From positions 27,640,737 to 27,704,736 of the forward strand of contig NC_037594.1 in the NCBI RefSeq assembly GCF_003073045.1: DNA of 64,000 nt. The letters are read 5' to 3'. A model generated the notes under the pieces. The model was given only the letters and a program-made list of their open reading frames with translations, made no database searches and was not told the DNA's origin. The position numbers and the translations under genes were made by a program. Shown here in pieces: positions 22,590-34,500 of the stretch (its first letter is position 1; every line of letters starts with the position of its first letter). The DNA comes from Pomacea canaliculata (lineage: Eukaryota > Mollusca > Gastropoda > Architaenioglossa > Ampullariidae).

Positions 22590-23031
22590 CAGAGGCGGCG
22601 CGCGTTAGGAACACGCGGGGCCTGGGGCCGACCGTCATCCCTATTGATATGATGCCGGAAGCACTGATTTATATACAGTTAGATAGGCTTGATCAATTTC
22701 GTGAAATAACGCACGAATTTAGTGTTTTAATTGTTCGTAACCTTTCCCACCGTTTGTGACAGTAGCGGTTTTTTCGTAAAGCGAAATAATATGGCGACGA
22801 TAACTTAATAAACTGCTTGTTATTATTGTCGGGTTTAACGTGAAGACATGGGTTCAATAATTTGCTTAATTAGAACATAGAAGTGTTTTCTGAACTTCAA
22901 TTTTTTTGGTCACAACTGAACACAGCTAGCAATAAGTCATAAAGATGACCTCGGGGATGAAGCGCGGGGCCTCTTCGAGAGCGGGGCCTGGGGTGGCCGC
23001 CCCATTTGCCACCCCCAAAGCCCCGCCGCTG
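22590..23031. mobile_element. Non-autonomous hAT-type element (442 bp) with 8-bp target duplication
   Basis: Left end CAGAGGCGGCGCGCG and, reading inward from the right, CAGCGGCGGGGCTTTG form hAT-style terminal repeats. Flanks cgtaggac (22582-22589) and cctaggac (23032-23039) match at 7 of 8 positions, the 8-bp duplication expected of hAT transposases. The ends are GC-rich while the middle is AT-rich and has no transposase, so it is a MITE-like derivative. Confidence 0.65.
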
Positions 23032-23361
23032 CCTAGGACATTGAGATTGCTAGAGGGAAACAAATGCGACTGGTTTTTTTTTTTACTCTAAGGGCTATAA
23101 CTCCCACATGACTAGGCATGTATCAATAGCGGTATCTTCCCCTGATGCTCGATACCTACTCGCCTGCTCCTGAATATAGTGTGTTCAGTGGAAAGAATTT
23201 TCATGTTTCTAGCTCTGAATGTTATTGAAAAAACCAAGATGGAGTGTCATCGTTTTAAAGTAGAGTTTATTTAGTAAACTAGAGTGGATATAGCTTAATA
23301 TATATTTTTTTTAAAAATTAGATGTTCCTAGGACATTGAGATTTCTAGAGGGAAATCACGT

Positions 23362-23934
23362 GCCACGTGTACGGAAAGCTGCCTACCAGAGGTCCTTCGT
23401 GCCAGCAGCCATAACCATCCTAAATAAAGGCACAAAGACTCAGGAGGAATCAAACACAGTCTGAAGAGAAGAGGGTGCTGACATCCATTATCAGCCATCA
23501 CCTTGTTGAATGTGCGCTCTCTTCCAAACAAACAAGACGAACTCTGCGCTCAATCTAAATAATTAATGAAATGCAGGGATTTCTATCACAGGCCAATAGA
23601 TGACAGATGACAATTTGTGATGTTGTTTGCCTACAGGTGAATTAACAGATAGTAGTATCAGCTGACAAAGTACTAGGAGGATGAAGAAACTGCAGTTCAG
23701 ACACATTTCCTTGTAGTCTGCAATGCTAACGCATTTTTTACATGCATACAAGACATAAAGTATTGAAATTTCATTGACCATTTGACGGAGATCCAAACTG
23801 CCATGATAATGTATCTTTACTCCTAACTGTGTGTTAAATGTCTGTGTGATTATGTATGCCTGCCCTTGTGAGCAAAAGAAACATTTCTGTCTTGGGTCTC
23901 CTCGACAGACAATAAAGTCTGATTTGATTTTGAA
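23362..23934 (+). mobile_element. LINE 3' end (Rex1/CR1/L2-like), 5'-truncated
   Basis: Starts within the end of a reverse-transcriptase ORF (YQRSFVPAAITILNK then stop a few codons on), a pattern common at LINE ORF2 C-termini. It ends with tcgacagacaataaagtctg and a short TTTGATTTTG tail, the typical 3' terminus of these LINEs. It is inserted between copies 2 and 3 of the 295-bp repeat. Confidence 0.55.
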
Positions 23935-24047
23935 AGAAATGCGACTGTTTTTTCTTTACTCTAAGGGCTATAACTCCCACACGACTAGGCATGTATCAAT
24001 AGCGGTATCCTCCCCTGATGCTCGATACCTACTCGCCTGCTCCTGGG

Positions 24048-26200
24048 CAGTCCCAAAGTGTTTTCAAAATCAGAACGAGCATTATAAGAGATGCACATTT
24101 TTGAATGAAAAAGCTAATCTGTTTTCGAGATAAAAACTTACAAGTGTATCTAGGTTGATGAAAACCGAGGCGTGATGAAATGACTGCGGAGGAAGATATG
24201 ACACCAGCTCTCCTTACTGTACCATTAAACCAATATTTAAAAAGATATACGAAATTCGTGATGTCAGGTATATATATATAAGCATTGAAGTGGACCGACT
24301 TCATAAGGGAAGGGACAGATACGAAGGTACTTCGTTAATTATTCAGTACATGCGCAGTACACACTCCTCGGCGGTTGAAGCAAGAGTTTAGTTTGCTAGC
24401 AATTAAACTCTGTTGCCTTTAGCGAGACATACATAAGTAAAGAGAGGAGTTGAAAAAAAATCAATGTTGTGTTATAAACTGTTGCAAAGGTAATTTCTGT
24501 TGAAATTCAGTAGAAAAGTAATATTCTCTGCTTTCTCGATGGTCAATGCCTAAAATCTCGAAAACAAGATCGTGGTTGCACGAAGAGAGAACTTCTTACT
24601 GACAGCAAATTCAACAGTATGCGTGTTAATTAGGGTTTCAGATAAATGATCCTTGTTTAATATGCTTGAATTCCAGTATTTCAATCTTCAGTATGAAAGT
24701 CAGTGAAAATATACAAACGTCACTGTGACGAGCACAACCACCACATACAGTGGAAGTTTAAACATCTTTGCCGCATATCGTTTAAGTACATAAATACACT
24801 GTGAACACGCCAAAAAATAATTCAGCTAATTATTACAAATAGCAAACAGTGCCGGACTCGTTCACACACTAAGCCGGCTAAGTTACGCTTCATTTTCAGT
24901 GTTTTATTTTGTGTCTGCTACCCATTATCTCAAATTAGTACTTCGGCAAGAACAGGCAAGCGTAAAGGCGAGTTTATCAAACTCAGAACTGTTATTTGCT
25001 TTAAATCGCTCTTTATCCATGATAATGAAGCTGAAATGGTGTAGCTCGTAAAGACACAAAGAAAAACTGCTATCAGCTAAACCACGCATATGTTCTCGAC
25101 CCTCTTTGTTTGAGGGGGTCTGCACACGACATTAAGAAAAGTCTGAAGTGCTGACTGGATGTTGCCATGCAACACGGATATAAACAAAGCTCCAGCTGCT
25201 ACGTGAATTGCACAATCGCTCCCTCCTCTCTCCCAATCTTTGCCTTTTGGTCTCTTATAGCTTACTCGCATAGTTTACTCTCTCGCATCACGAAGTTGTC
25301 ACAAGGACGTATGTGGATATTTCTTCTGTATAGTTTCCTATCCATAGGGTAAGCGGAGAGGGGAGTGGTTAGAACGCTGGGATCGGAACGGAGGTGGTTC
25401 GATTCCCGATTAGCGCAGCGAATTTCCCCCAGTAGACCCACCTTACCTGACTCCATAGAGGGTTGGTGGAGGTAAAGCCGAGAAGGATTGCTTAAACTGT
25501 TCATGGAGCCCACTATTGGTTGTCAGCAATCACAAGTCGAATCCAAGGTTCATCTAATATGTAGAGCATGAAGCTATTTTGGACACAAGTGTTTGAGACA
25601 AAATGTACAGTCCTTTGTCAGTAGTGGAAGTCCAGAATTAGGGCTTTTGAACACACTTCACTTCAAGGCAACTAAAACAAATAAAAGAAATAAAAATTCC
25701 GAACTGAAGCACGAGACAGGAAGTATATCTCTTGCCATGAATACGCGTCATTACTTTGATCCTTGCAAAACATTGGCCGTTGTTTGAGTGTGACTGTTAT
25801 GCTCGAATTAACCAGGTAAAAACATCAAAGGTGTCTGGTTTCTGTGGCATTACCGGTTGTGAAATCCCATCGTTAACCTGTCAATATTATTGGCATATTA
25901 AATGGGTAAATGTGACTTTTCGATTTTGTATTCACATGACATACTTAGAAGGTGTACTGTGGTTTTTGAAAGATCGAGATTTTCTGCTTTTTGCGATGAG
26001 CTGGCCATGAACGAAAGGCTTTTTCTACTCGACGAACAAAGCCACTTTAAAACAAAGCATAAAACTGTTGTAAAGGCCTTTGCTCTCTAGGATATAACGG
26101 GAACCCCTTTCCATGTAATACAAGCCCTCGGGATAATTGAGATAATTTATGACACTTAGAACAGCGAGTGTAACTAAGATAGTGACAAGTCATAAGAGCG
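24048..26200. other. Intergenic stretch without a recognised gene
   Basis: AT-rich, with one SINE copy at 25350-25520. No coding exon was recognised. Confidence 0.4.
25350..25520 (+). mobile_element. tRNA-derived SINE copy (family A), best preserved
   Basis: Has an A-box-like tggttagaacgctgg and a B box ggttcgattcc, the RNA polymerase III promoter of a tRNA-derived SINE, then the family body (agtagacccaccttacctga ... ctccatagagggttggtgg). Sister copies are at 18265 and 36890. Confidence 0.6.
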
Positions 26201-26660
26201 AGTGACAAATGATTAATTCAGCCAGCAAAGTGAGGAGACATTATTAAAAAAAATAGGAAGAGAATATAATTTAAAACGTCAAGGATTATTATCATATCGG
26301 GTTTTATAAAACAAAACAAGAGAAGCAATTTACAAACTAAACAAGTAACCAGCACAGGTGAAACAACAGTGTTGTGTAGAGTAAATAAGGAATGATCGTT
26401 AATATCAATATAAGATTTACACATTTCACTTAAACAATCTTTTCGGAATCGTGCCCATGCTCTGTTCAAAGTAGAATCTTTACGACCCCAAGGTACTTCA
26501 AATCGGAAGCATTGAATAGGATGATTTGTTCAATCATTTATACAATGCACTCGTCAGTATTTGTGGATGAACTGATAGATGGTCATGTTGGCGGAGGAAG
26601 AATATGTCTATTTTAATAATAATCCCCTTAAAAATGTTTAGTATAATCTGGAAAGCACAG

Positions 26661-27040
26661 CTAGTCTCCATTCATCGTTAAGACATCAGTCACAGTGCAA
26701 GTTCCCTCCTCGCTGCTGTCATAGTCAGATAATTGCTTGGTCTGCCCATTACTAGAGGTGAAGTGAGGTTGAGGCTGCAGTTCGCACCTTGTTGTGGCAC
26801 CTGCATGCTTATTGATCAAGTAATGGCCCCCCTGGCTGCACTTATTTCGAGAGGCAAGGAGCGATAAGAGAGCCTTCCAGAAGTCGGTTTGGTGATATCG
26901 GCGTCTTTGAATACTGCAGTGTTCTCTCTCGTGACACAAATGTCCAATATAAGATTTTTCTCCAATGTTTGCAATCAATAAACTCAGGCATAAACCAAAA
27001 GAAAATAAAAAAATTATCCTTGACAAGTCTTGACAACCAT
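26661..27040 (-). other. Coding-like C-terminal segment, unassigned
   Basis: Minus-strand frame ending ...KQLSDYDSSEEGTCTVTDVL and a stop at 26661, preceded by basic/aromatic sequence (HQTDFWKALLSLLASRNKC). An overlapping frame just upstream reads VTPEDILKWLSRLVKDNFF. The acidic Ser/Thr-rich end and the amphipathic FWKALLSLL segment look like the cytosolic tail of a membrane protein, for example after the last helix of a receptor. No matching upstream exons were found. It may be the last exon of a gene I could not assemble, a pseudogene, or chance. Confidence 0.25.
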
Positions 27041-27399
27041 TTCAGAATGTCTTCAGGGGTGACCAGGCTTACAATAACAAATTCGCGCTTAAAAATTTAA
27101 GAGATCTTTTGCCATGAGTAAAAAAATATTCTTTGCCGTGATTTTCATCGATGTTTTGAAAGAAGAAAGTTGGCAAACGAGAAAAAGGAAAGTTTAATAC
27201 AAATATTTTATTGCTGTTTTCTTTCATAACAATGTTGCTCTCAAAAGCTGGAGCAAGAAAAGACAAGTTAGTCATTTTTCTTAGCAAAAGATTTTGCACA
27301 TATTTTCCCTCCTTTCTACTTTCATCAATCTTTGTAAAAATCATTATATTTGCATTATAAGTAAATACATGCACAATATAAGCTACTGTAAGGTCCTCG

Positions 27400-27677
27400 T
27401 GCCTCTTTTGCGCGTAAGGTGGGGGCAGGACATACACAGTGTACTAGACAGACAGGAAGTAGCAGACATTGGCAGAAGTCCGAGTTTGGGCTTGTGGTCG
27501 AAGTGGCAGCAGCGCACTGACGTGCCTGACGACGGTGTTGTACAGTCGCTGCTGCACTTACAGCAAACGTCGGCGAGACCTTTGCTGACGGCGACAAGTC
27601 GGTGGTAGTTGTCGTTGCTACACATCATTTCCTTCCTGATTCCGGGACGACTAGTTGCAGACCGATGTCTGTGAAAG
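27400..27677 (+). other. Possible 5' exon (GC-richer, ATG next to a donor)
   Basis: A stretch richer in G+C and CpG than its flanks, ending ATG TCT GTG AAA G|gtgagt. The start codon is 10 nt from the end and the exon ends in phase 1, the phase required by the first recognised exon of the lectin/PAN gene at 31544. Joining them would give MSVKDSDVARRF with no signal peptide, so an intermediate exon or another gene is at least as likely. The complementary strand also has open frames. Confidence 0.2.
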
Positions 27678-27772
27678 GTGAGTCGCAATTTATTTACCTG
27701 TCAACGCTGTCACCTGTCATAACGTACGTTCCCTGAGCTCATTCTTTCCCAGATCTGCGTTTTCGCATCCGT

Positions 27773-27801
27773 GTTTTTTTTTTTTTTTTTTTTTTTTTTT
27801 T
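27773..27801. repeat. Poly(T) tract
   Basis: Homopolymer of almost 30 T; possibly the reversed tail of a retroposed sequence, though no body was recognised. Confidence 0.7.
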
Positions 27802-28089
27802 GTAATCAAGCGGTGTGTCGTTTAATGGTGGTGAGAAAAGTTTAGAAGGAAGTGAGAGAGAGAGATGTTGGCACTAAGCATAGTGTCTACGCACTTAACC
27901 TTCAACTCCGTTACCGCAAAAGGTATAAAGCATAACCACAAATATTCTTTTTATCAAACTCTTGTGTTCCTCATCTCAATAGATGAGAATATTTTAAAAT
28001 GTCTTAGGAAAGATAATTATTGTTACTTGCACATTATAAAGAGTATGTCTTTAGGACATAATCTGAGGCGTGAAATATTGAAAAATTGA

Positions 28090-29090
28090 GATTAAAATTA
28101 CAGTTGAAAGAGTTAGTGGCAAAAATCAACTCGGTCGAAATTAGTTCGAGGCTGATCGATTTTTAATTGAAACGAATCCTTAATAAGGTCAGACAGGTAA
28201 GGATCATTCAGTAAAGACGCCGTTTCATTGTATCTTCCTTCTCCAGTGTTTGTGATAATACAGATAAAATAAATGCTTTTCTCGTGGGTATGATACACTC
28301 TCTCTTTTTGCACACATAACACAGGTAGAGTCTGATAACTTTGCTTTCAAAATATAAGCGATCGTTAAAACTAAAACCAAAGAACATACTTAAGAAATCC
28401 TGTTGTTTTTTTTTTACTTGAATTCTGTTTGATCGACTTCCATTCCTGCCTCCATTTAAATTTGGCATAAAGAATAATCCTGTCTCTGAGCCGGACAATG
28501 GCCATCAGATGAAAGTGCGATTTCAATATTCAAGACAAGCGCTTACACAAACATGTGATAAACACGCTGTTTACATTGTTTCCCTGTTGTTGTGACATGT
28601 TTGAAAGTAAACAGTAAGACTGTTTATTGACTGCTGTTTCTATTACCAAGAATGTCGTGAATTCACGGATGGTCACACTTGACGGACTGTGTTTACAGAC
28701 AACCAGCCAGGTTTTGTGACTTTAGTATTTTTTTGTTCTGATCAAAACCTGACTGGAAGTCTGATGTGATACAAGAAATCCAGAAATTTCACAGATCGAT
28801 TTCCTTTGCTGTAGATACGGTCCACTCCCCCACAATACAACCAATGTCTTGCAGTTATAATTTTTGTATGGAGAGATAATGCATAGCGACACTTCTATAT
28901 ACATACATACATCTATCTACTGGCGTACACGCACACAAACACATGAAAAGGAAAAGGAGTGTGGAAAACAATTCCACTAACACCACTTTCCTTGCTGGCT
29001 GCCATCGATCTCTTGCTGTCATTTTGCTGCATTTTCCGCATGATTGCATTATCAGCTAAACGAGCAAATAATTGTAAGGTATTCATGGAC
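28090..29090. other. Stretch with nothing recognised
   Basis: AT-rich DNA with short open frames on the minus strand that lack convincing boundaries or family features. Confidence 0.4.
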
Positions 29091-29091
29091 C

Positions 29092-29400
29092 TCATTGTAG
29101 AAATGTGGCTTTTCTAAAAGGACCCAAAGAGTTTGTCCTTTCACTTGGTACTACCCGATACATGGGCCAATGTTGCTTTTTATAATCTGTGTACTGTGGC
29201 TGGAACTTCCGGTCTGTCCCATCTTTTCTTGGCATTTGGTATTTGGCGCAAAGAAATACAAGTCCATATGAAAGTCCCATAGTTTGGACGCCAGTACTTG
29301 AACCAGAATGAGAAGTAGACATTCCTGCTAATAAGGGAAAGTGTCGCCTACAGATCTTAGCATGTTTAGAGGTCGTAAGTCGATCAGAGCTCGCGAGCAT
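29092..29400 (-). mobile_element. Possible THAP-domain relic
   Basis: Minus-strand frame starts with LTTSKHAKICRRHFP, resembling the second half of a THAP zinc finger (S-x-x-A-x-I-C-x-x-H-F). The first CxxC half was not found upstream and the rest of the 102-codon frame is featureless. Many THAP sequences in invertebrate genomes are remnants of P- or Kolobok-type transposons. It is not a copy of the element at 9895 or 44220. Confidence 0.3.
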
Positions 29401-29705
29401 AGTTCAGCTAGTTCTCTAGCTATCCAGCTAAAATAAGACGTTTACACACATTGCCGGTCAATACACAAAATACACAAAATACAATACTCCTTTCATGAAA
29501 TTACTTTATTTATTAATTATTCATTAATTAATTTTCTATTCGAATATAACATGAGACATTACGTGATGATTACGTCTTAAAAACGTGTTTGAACATTGTA
29601 ACCATTTTCTGATAGCACTGAGCGAATGAAACTAATCCCAGATCAGCAAGTAGATAGTCAGCTGGAAAGAAACATATATACATTTGTAGGAGGTCAAGTT
29701 TCCCA

Positions 29706-29888
29706 TTAACCTGCAGTAATTCTTAGCCTTGTCGTCACAGACACCAGTTCAAGTCCTTCCACAATGGCAGTGGTGTAGGCGACAATGGCACCTTTCCTGG
29801 GATCGCTGTTCTTGTTGTGTATGATGACCAGACCTTGTTGGGGAGTGACAGGTACAGTATGTTCGATCCTGGTGTCGTTTGCCACCGA
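29706..29888 (-). CDS. Coding-like terminal exon, 60 residues, family not recognised
   Basis: Minus-strand frame without its own start. It begins after acceptor agagtgtcag and runs SVANDTRIEHTVPVTPQQGL, VIIHNKNSDPRKGAIVAYTT, AIVEGLELVSVTTRLRITAG and a TAA stop. The composition is protein-like (balanced charges, few Cys, beta-rich hydrophobic pattern) and unlike the AT-rich flank. A gttaat right at the end could also be a donor. No companion exon was identified upstream, so it may be a lone exon of a larger gene or the remnant of one. Confidence 0.35.
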   Translation of the reverse strand, partial: SVANDTRIEHTVPVTPQQGLVIIHNKNSDPRKGAIVAYTTAIVEGLELVSVTTRLRITAG

Positions 29889-31543
29889 CTGACACTCTTA
29901 TTCAACTGTTAATTAGGCTCACGTGATCAGCGTATGCACGAGACACCAAGACCGTTGTGTTCATTTGCGCACGCGCTGTAGTTTATTACTTATCACCACT
30001 GACTCTGATCTTATTCCCCTAAGTACACTAAATTTTATTTCAAATTAATTCCTTCTTCTAAAATTCGTGGTGAAAACACAATGTTTATTTGACTCACCTT
30101 AGGAGGACACCTTCAATTCAGGCTTATGTCCAAAAGTTACAAATCAATTTCTTAGCTTTAAAAATTACACGAGAGCTGAAATGCACATAGAATAGTCCTT
30201 AATTTCTAATCAGGTAATTAAGTAATATTTCTGATCTGATTGTTTTTTAAAAAGTGAGCTAGACAAGGCATTAAAACATCCATTGTCATCCTGTCTGATG
30301 AGCACATGACAGACTCTGTTGAAAACTAATGTTAATGTGCACAGGTCCTTTATAGCCAATTTCGAATATTTTGGTTGGAATACACTTGGAAAAAATCTTG
30401 GTCACTCTGTCAAAAGACGGGTACGTAAAGAACATTCTGGGGAAAAGACCATGACTGAAAAAAAACAAAAAAACAAACCCAAATCGCCCAACCTTTGGTC
30501 GAGAGGAAGAAGCTCGTAAATATTTTCCCTCCCGAAATCATAAAGCTGCTTATCAGTACTCTTGCCACATCCAACAGGATTTCTTCTTTTTAATGATGAA
30601 GGTTGTTGACGTACTTATCAATGAAGTCGTCGCGCATGGAGCGAGTTCTTCAAGAGTTACGCAGCTTTGCTCGCATGCGCACACCATTAACGGACACTTG
30701 GAATCGCGCCAAGCACTTGATCTTAAAGAGCCAGTGAGGTCCAGAATGGTTTTAAAGGCCAAGGATAAAGCTCGGTGCAAGACACTAGTTCTCCAAATGT
30801 AGGTGACAACTTTTCCAACCTCGAGATAATGGAAACAAACCCCACAATCCAGAGGAAGTAATCTCCCTTGAGGAAATTGTAAACGCACTAACTTATCCAA
30901 TAATAATAAAACTTGTCCTTTAAGAATGGGCGAAGGACTAGACAGTCATCCACCCACGTACACCAGTGCTATTTGCTTCCTGTCGTCTGAGGCGAGATCA
31001 TCAGCTACATCTACACCACCCCGCCCAATGGTGTACACAGCTCCGGTAGCAACTGTCAGCCAGTAGCATTTGCTGTTTAATGCCACACATTTGGATCATT
31101 GGAAATCGTTTTCTTTCATTATTTCTTATTTGACTTGATCTTCTCCAAATACAAACTTAATCAAGACAAATAAGGCCCACCACCTATACTACTGATACTG
31201 CTACTAATAACGATTAACCAACTAACAGAGAAAATAGAGATATCATATTGTTTTCATTAGTAACATGCTTTGGAAAAGCTCTTGTAATCTCAGATGCCAC
31301 AGAGTATTTTGACAACCTCCATCTACTTAAAAAACAAAATTTTTATTTCGTCAAATTACTTATTCTACAATGTTAGTGATCACTTTTAACAGATATTGTT
31401 ACTAGAAAATGTATTGTAATCGAGCATTATTTATAATACTGAAACATGAATTATTCCTTTCAATGATGGTACAGCACAGCTTTTGAGAAATCTACCAATA
31501 ACAAACATTGTAAAGAGACCTGTGTTTCCGCCTCTCATTGCAG

Positions 31544-34500
31544 ACAGCGATGTTGCCCGCCGCTTCGTTCTAAACCCAGAGCCGCTCACCTGGGATCAGG
31601 CCTCAGACAGGTGCGCCATGCTGAATGGAACTCTGGCTACTATTGACCACATGGACACAATCCCTAACTTCGAGTTATCAGGGTAAGACACACACATAGT
31701 CATTGTTACTTGGTTCATCTTTGCTTTCTGTATTTGTCTTTATTGGTCATCAGTCCTACTGCTAAAAATTCCTTCCTTCTATGTGATTTGTATGTTCTTC
31801 TGTCCCTCGTGTGTTACCATGTCTCGTTCTTGTTCTTAAGTGTTATGACCATGCTCATTAGGAATGTGAGTTTGAGCTAAACAAATATTTCATTTATTAT
31901 TACAAGGACACACGCATGTAAATAGCTCGAGCTCTCCCATATCTCTTCTCTTTTCACACCGGATGAGGACCACAGGGAGTGGACAATGTGGGTTGGACTG
32001 AAGGTTGTGCCCTCTGTAAACATGACGTGGCAAGATGGTGGAGATGTGTTGTGGAGCAACTGGAAGGATGAGCCCAACATGAACATCACCAACATGACCT
32101 GTACATCTGCTGTCTCAGCTTTCCCTTACTCCTGGCGTCCGAGACCATGTACGGATCTTCTTCCATCGCTGTGCCAGATTCTCGAAGGTAATCCACTGCG
32201 ACCGGATCCATGTTGGACATGGACCTCAGATGGTATTGTGAAGCGCCATGGGACCGTAGTCATCAAGCGACATAGTCATTGCCCTGGTACAAAAAGGGGA
32301 ATTCGAGGAAAATCGTTTTATTTCCGAAGTTTTAAAGCGGTTTCCAGGTCCCGCAGATGTTGTTTTATTCCTGGAGTGGTGTTACAAAGCGATGGCAAAG
32401 GTGTTCTAGGGTAAAAAAACATGAAGTAGTTTCCACAGGTTCTGAACACTGCTTTATGACTTCTCCTTGAATTCCTCATTTTGCCCTGGAAAACGACTTC
32501 CTCTCGCTTTAAACCCACGGCCTAATGATAACACATGATGGCGATAATTATTAAACATTTAAGTCTTCTTCGCTTGATTTCTAATCCTGAACTTGGTGCT
32601 TGTCTGTGATTAAAGAAGTTGTAGCGATCTCAGAATCGAAGTCCTCTATCTTCATGTTTGCGCGAATAAATAAACTGGATTTAGTAAAATGTAAGTTTTG
32701 AAACATTGAAATGGTATTGTCTAGATAAAACCGGAAATACGAGACGACTTAAAGGTTCTTTTAAAAAAATGACTAATTATTAATATTTTACAAAATATTT
32801 TTATTGCACTCCTGTCGACATCTTTCGTAGATGAAAGCACGTAGATCGACAAAAAGGAAATTTAAACTCTGATCGTTTCCCCTGGCGAAATCTCTCAAAC
32901 TTACATTTATTTTCACGCTAAACTGGTTTTGGACTGGTGAACAGGGCATTGCCACTTCACGGTGACCCCTCGGGCCAGTGTCACGGCCTACAACAACCTC
33001 ATCAAGATTGATATCAGCAAGGAGGACTGTCTGGAGCTCTGTAGGACTACCCAGGACTTCGACTGCCGCTCCGTTGAGGTTCACAGATCCTTCGATGTCT
33101 GCCAACTGAGTGCCGAGTCCCGATGGTCACAGCCCAGGGCATTCGGGACCAGCGACCGTGACTGGGACTACTATCACTGGACCTGCATCAATGGTGGGAC
33201 CTGCTTGTGTTGTCCAAAATTTGTGTTAACCTTGTGACCTGACCTTTAGCCTATACCACTGATGTCACCCACACTTTGACCCGCACTTCAGACTTACCTT
33301 GCGGCCCACATGATATCTTAGTTTTGTGGTCACGATTATTGTTAATATTGTGGGCAGCACGTACATCATATGTCTTGTGACATGTAAACGGTTTATATTC
33401 GTGTGTAAATATTTATCTGACCTCGTTTGCTGTACACGTGACTGAAGCAGACTGATAACGAGATGAAAGTACACCAGCTATAGGTATCAGATATCTGTAA
33501 CGATTTGCAAGTTGCTGAAAATGTTTCACGTAAAGTGAAAGAATAATTTTTGTTTTTATTTAAAAATTGTTTCATAAATGTTGATTCTTTGTAAACTTTG
33601 TTTTTCTGATTAACTAGATGTTGCTCTCCATTTGTCAGTCTCTATAATTTTTTTAACTCTCTACGGTGTGTGTGTCTGTGGACTTCTCTCATCTAAATTA
33701 TTATCTTTTCTCGCTGATATATTTTCTCTCAATTGATCTGTTGTACACCTGCTTGTTTCTTTGTTGTATTTTACGTTATTTTAATATAACTTGCACAATC
33801 GTTGCTCTAAACCTATGTATATCCACATTGTTGTGCTTCATCATCTGAGTTTATAGAAGCCTTATGCACTGACATTGAATCGCAGGGTCATACAGTGGAG
33901 AACATACAACAGAGAGCGATAACAACGATAACAGCTATAACAACATGTCCACAGAGTCCACGCCGCCGTTATCTTCGACCTCTGAGTCAGCGTCCACAAG
34001 TCCTCTGAGTGAGCAGCGACAGCAACCCTTTGATAAATAAACAATTGTGTAGACACACAATCTTACACAGATGTTACAGCATAGCCTTCAACTCCATTAA
34101 AGCACATTTTAATTAGTCTTTAACATGTCCATGTCAATTTACATGAAAATAGTAAGTAATAGTACTCACTAATGTTCACAATTCTGAACATCCTACCCAA
34201 CAATGAAATTTTCAGTATTATACTACCATCTTCAATTTAACAGTAATAATTATTATTATTATGATGAAAAAACTGTAACTTTATTATTTATCCCCTTCAT
34301 TGTTTGCAGCCACAACAGAATCGGAAGGGCAGTTGGTTTGTGTTGTTGTCAGACAAACATCCGACAACACCTCAGGAGTGATAAGGCAGGAAGTCCAGGA
34401 ACTAAAGGACCTGAGTTATGTCATCAAACAACAGCAAAAGATCAAGAAAAAGGTTGTACAGTTTTTATTCTATGAACACCGCTCCTTCAAATCAAGAAAG

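Larger units (their letters stand above)
22330..24047 (+). repeat. Tandem ~295-bp repeat, two copies plus a partial, interrupted by insertions
   Basis: Three direct copies share agggctataactcc and gatgctcgatacctactcgc: 22343-22589, 23032-23326 and a partial at 23935-24047. Copy 2 is bounded on both sides by cctaggacattgagatt, giving a unit of about 295 bp. A 442-bp hAT-like element separates copies 1 and 2, and a LINE 3' end separates copies 2 and 3, so the array was once contiguous. Confidence 0.75.
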
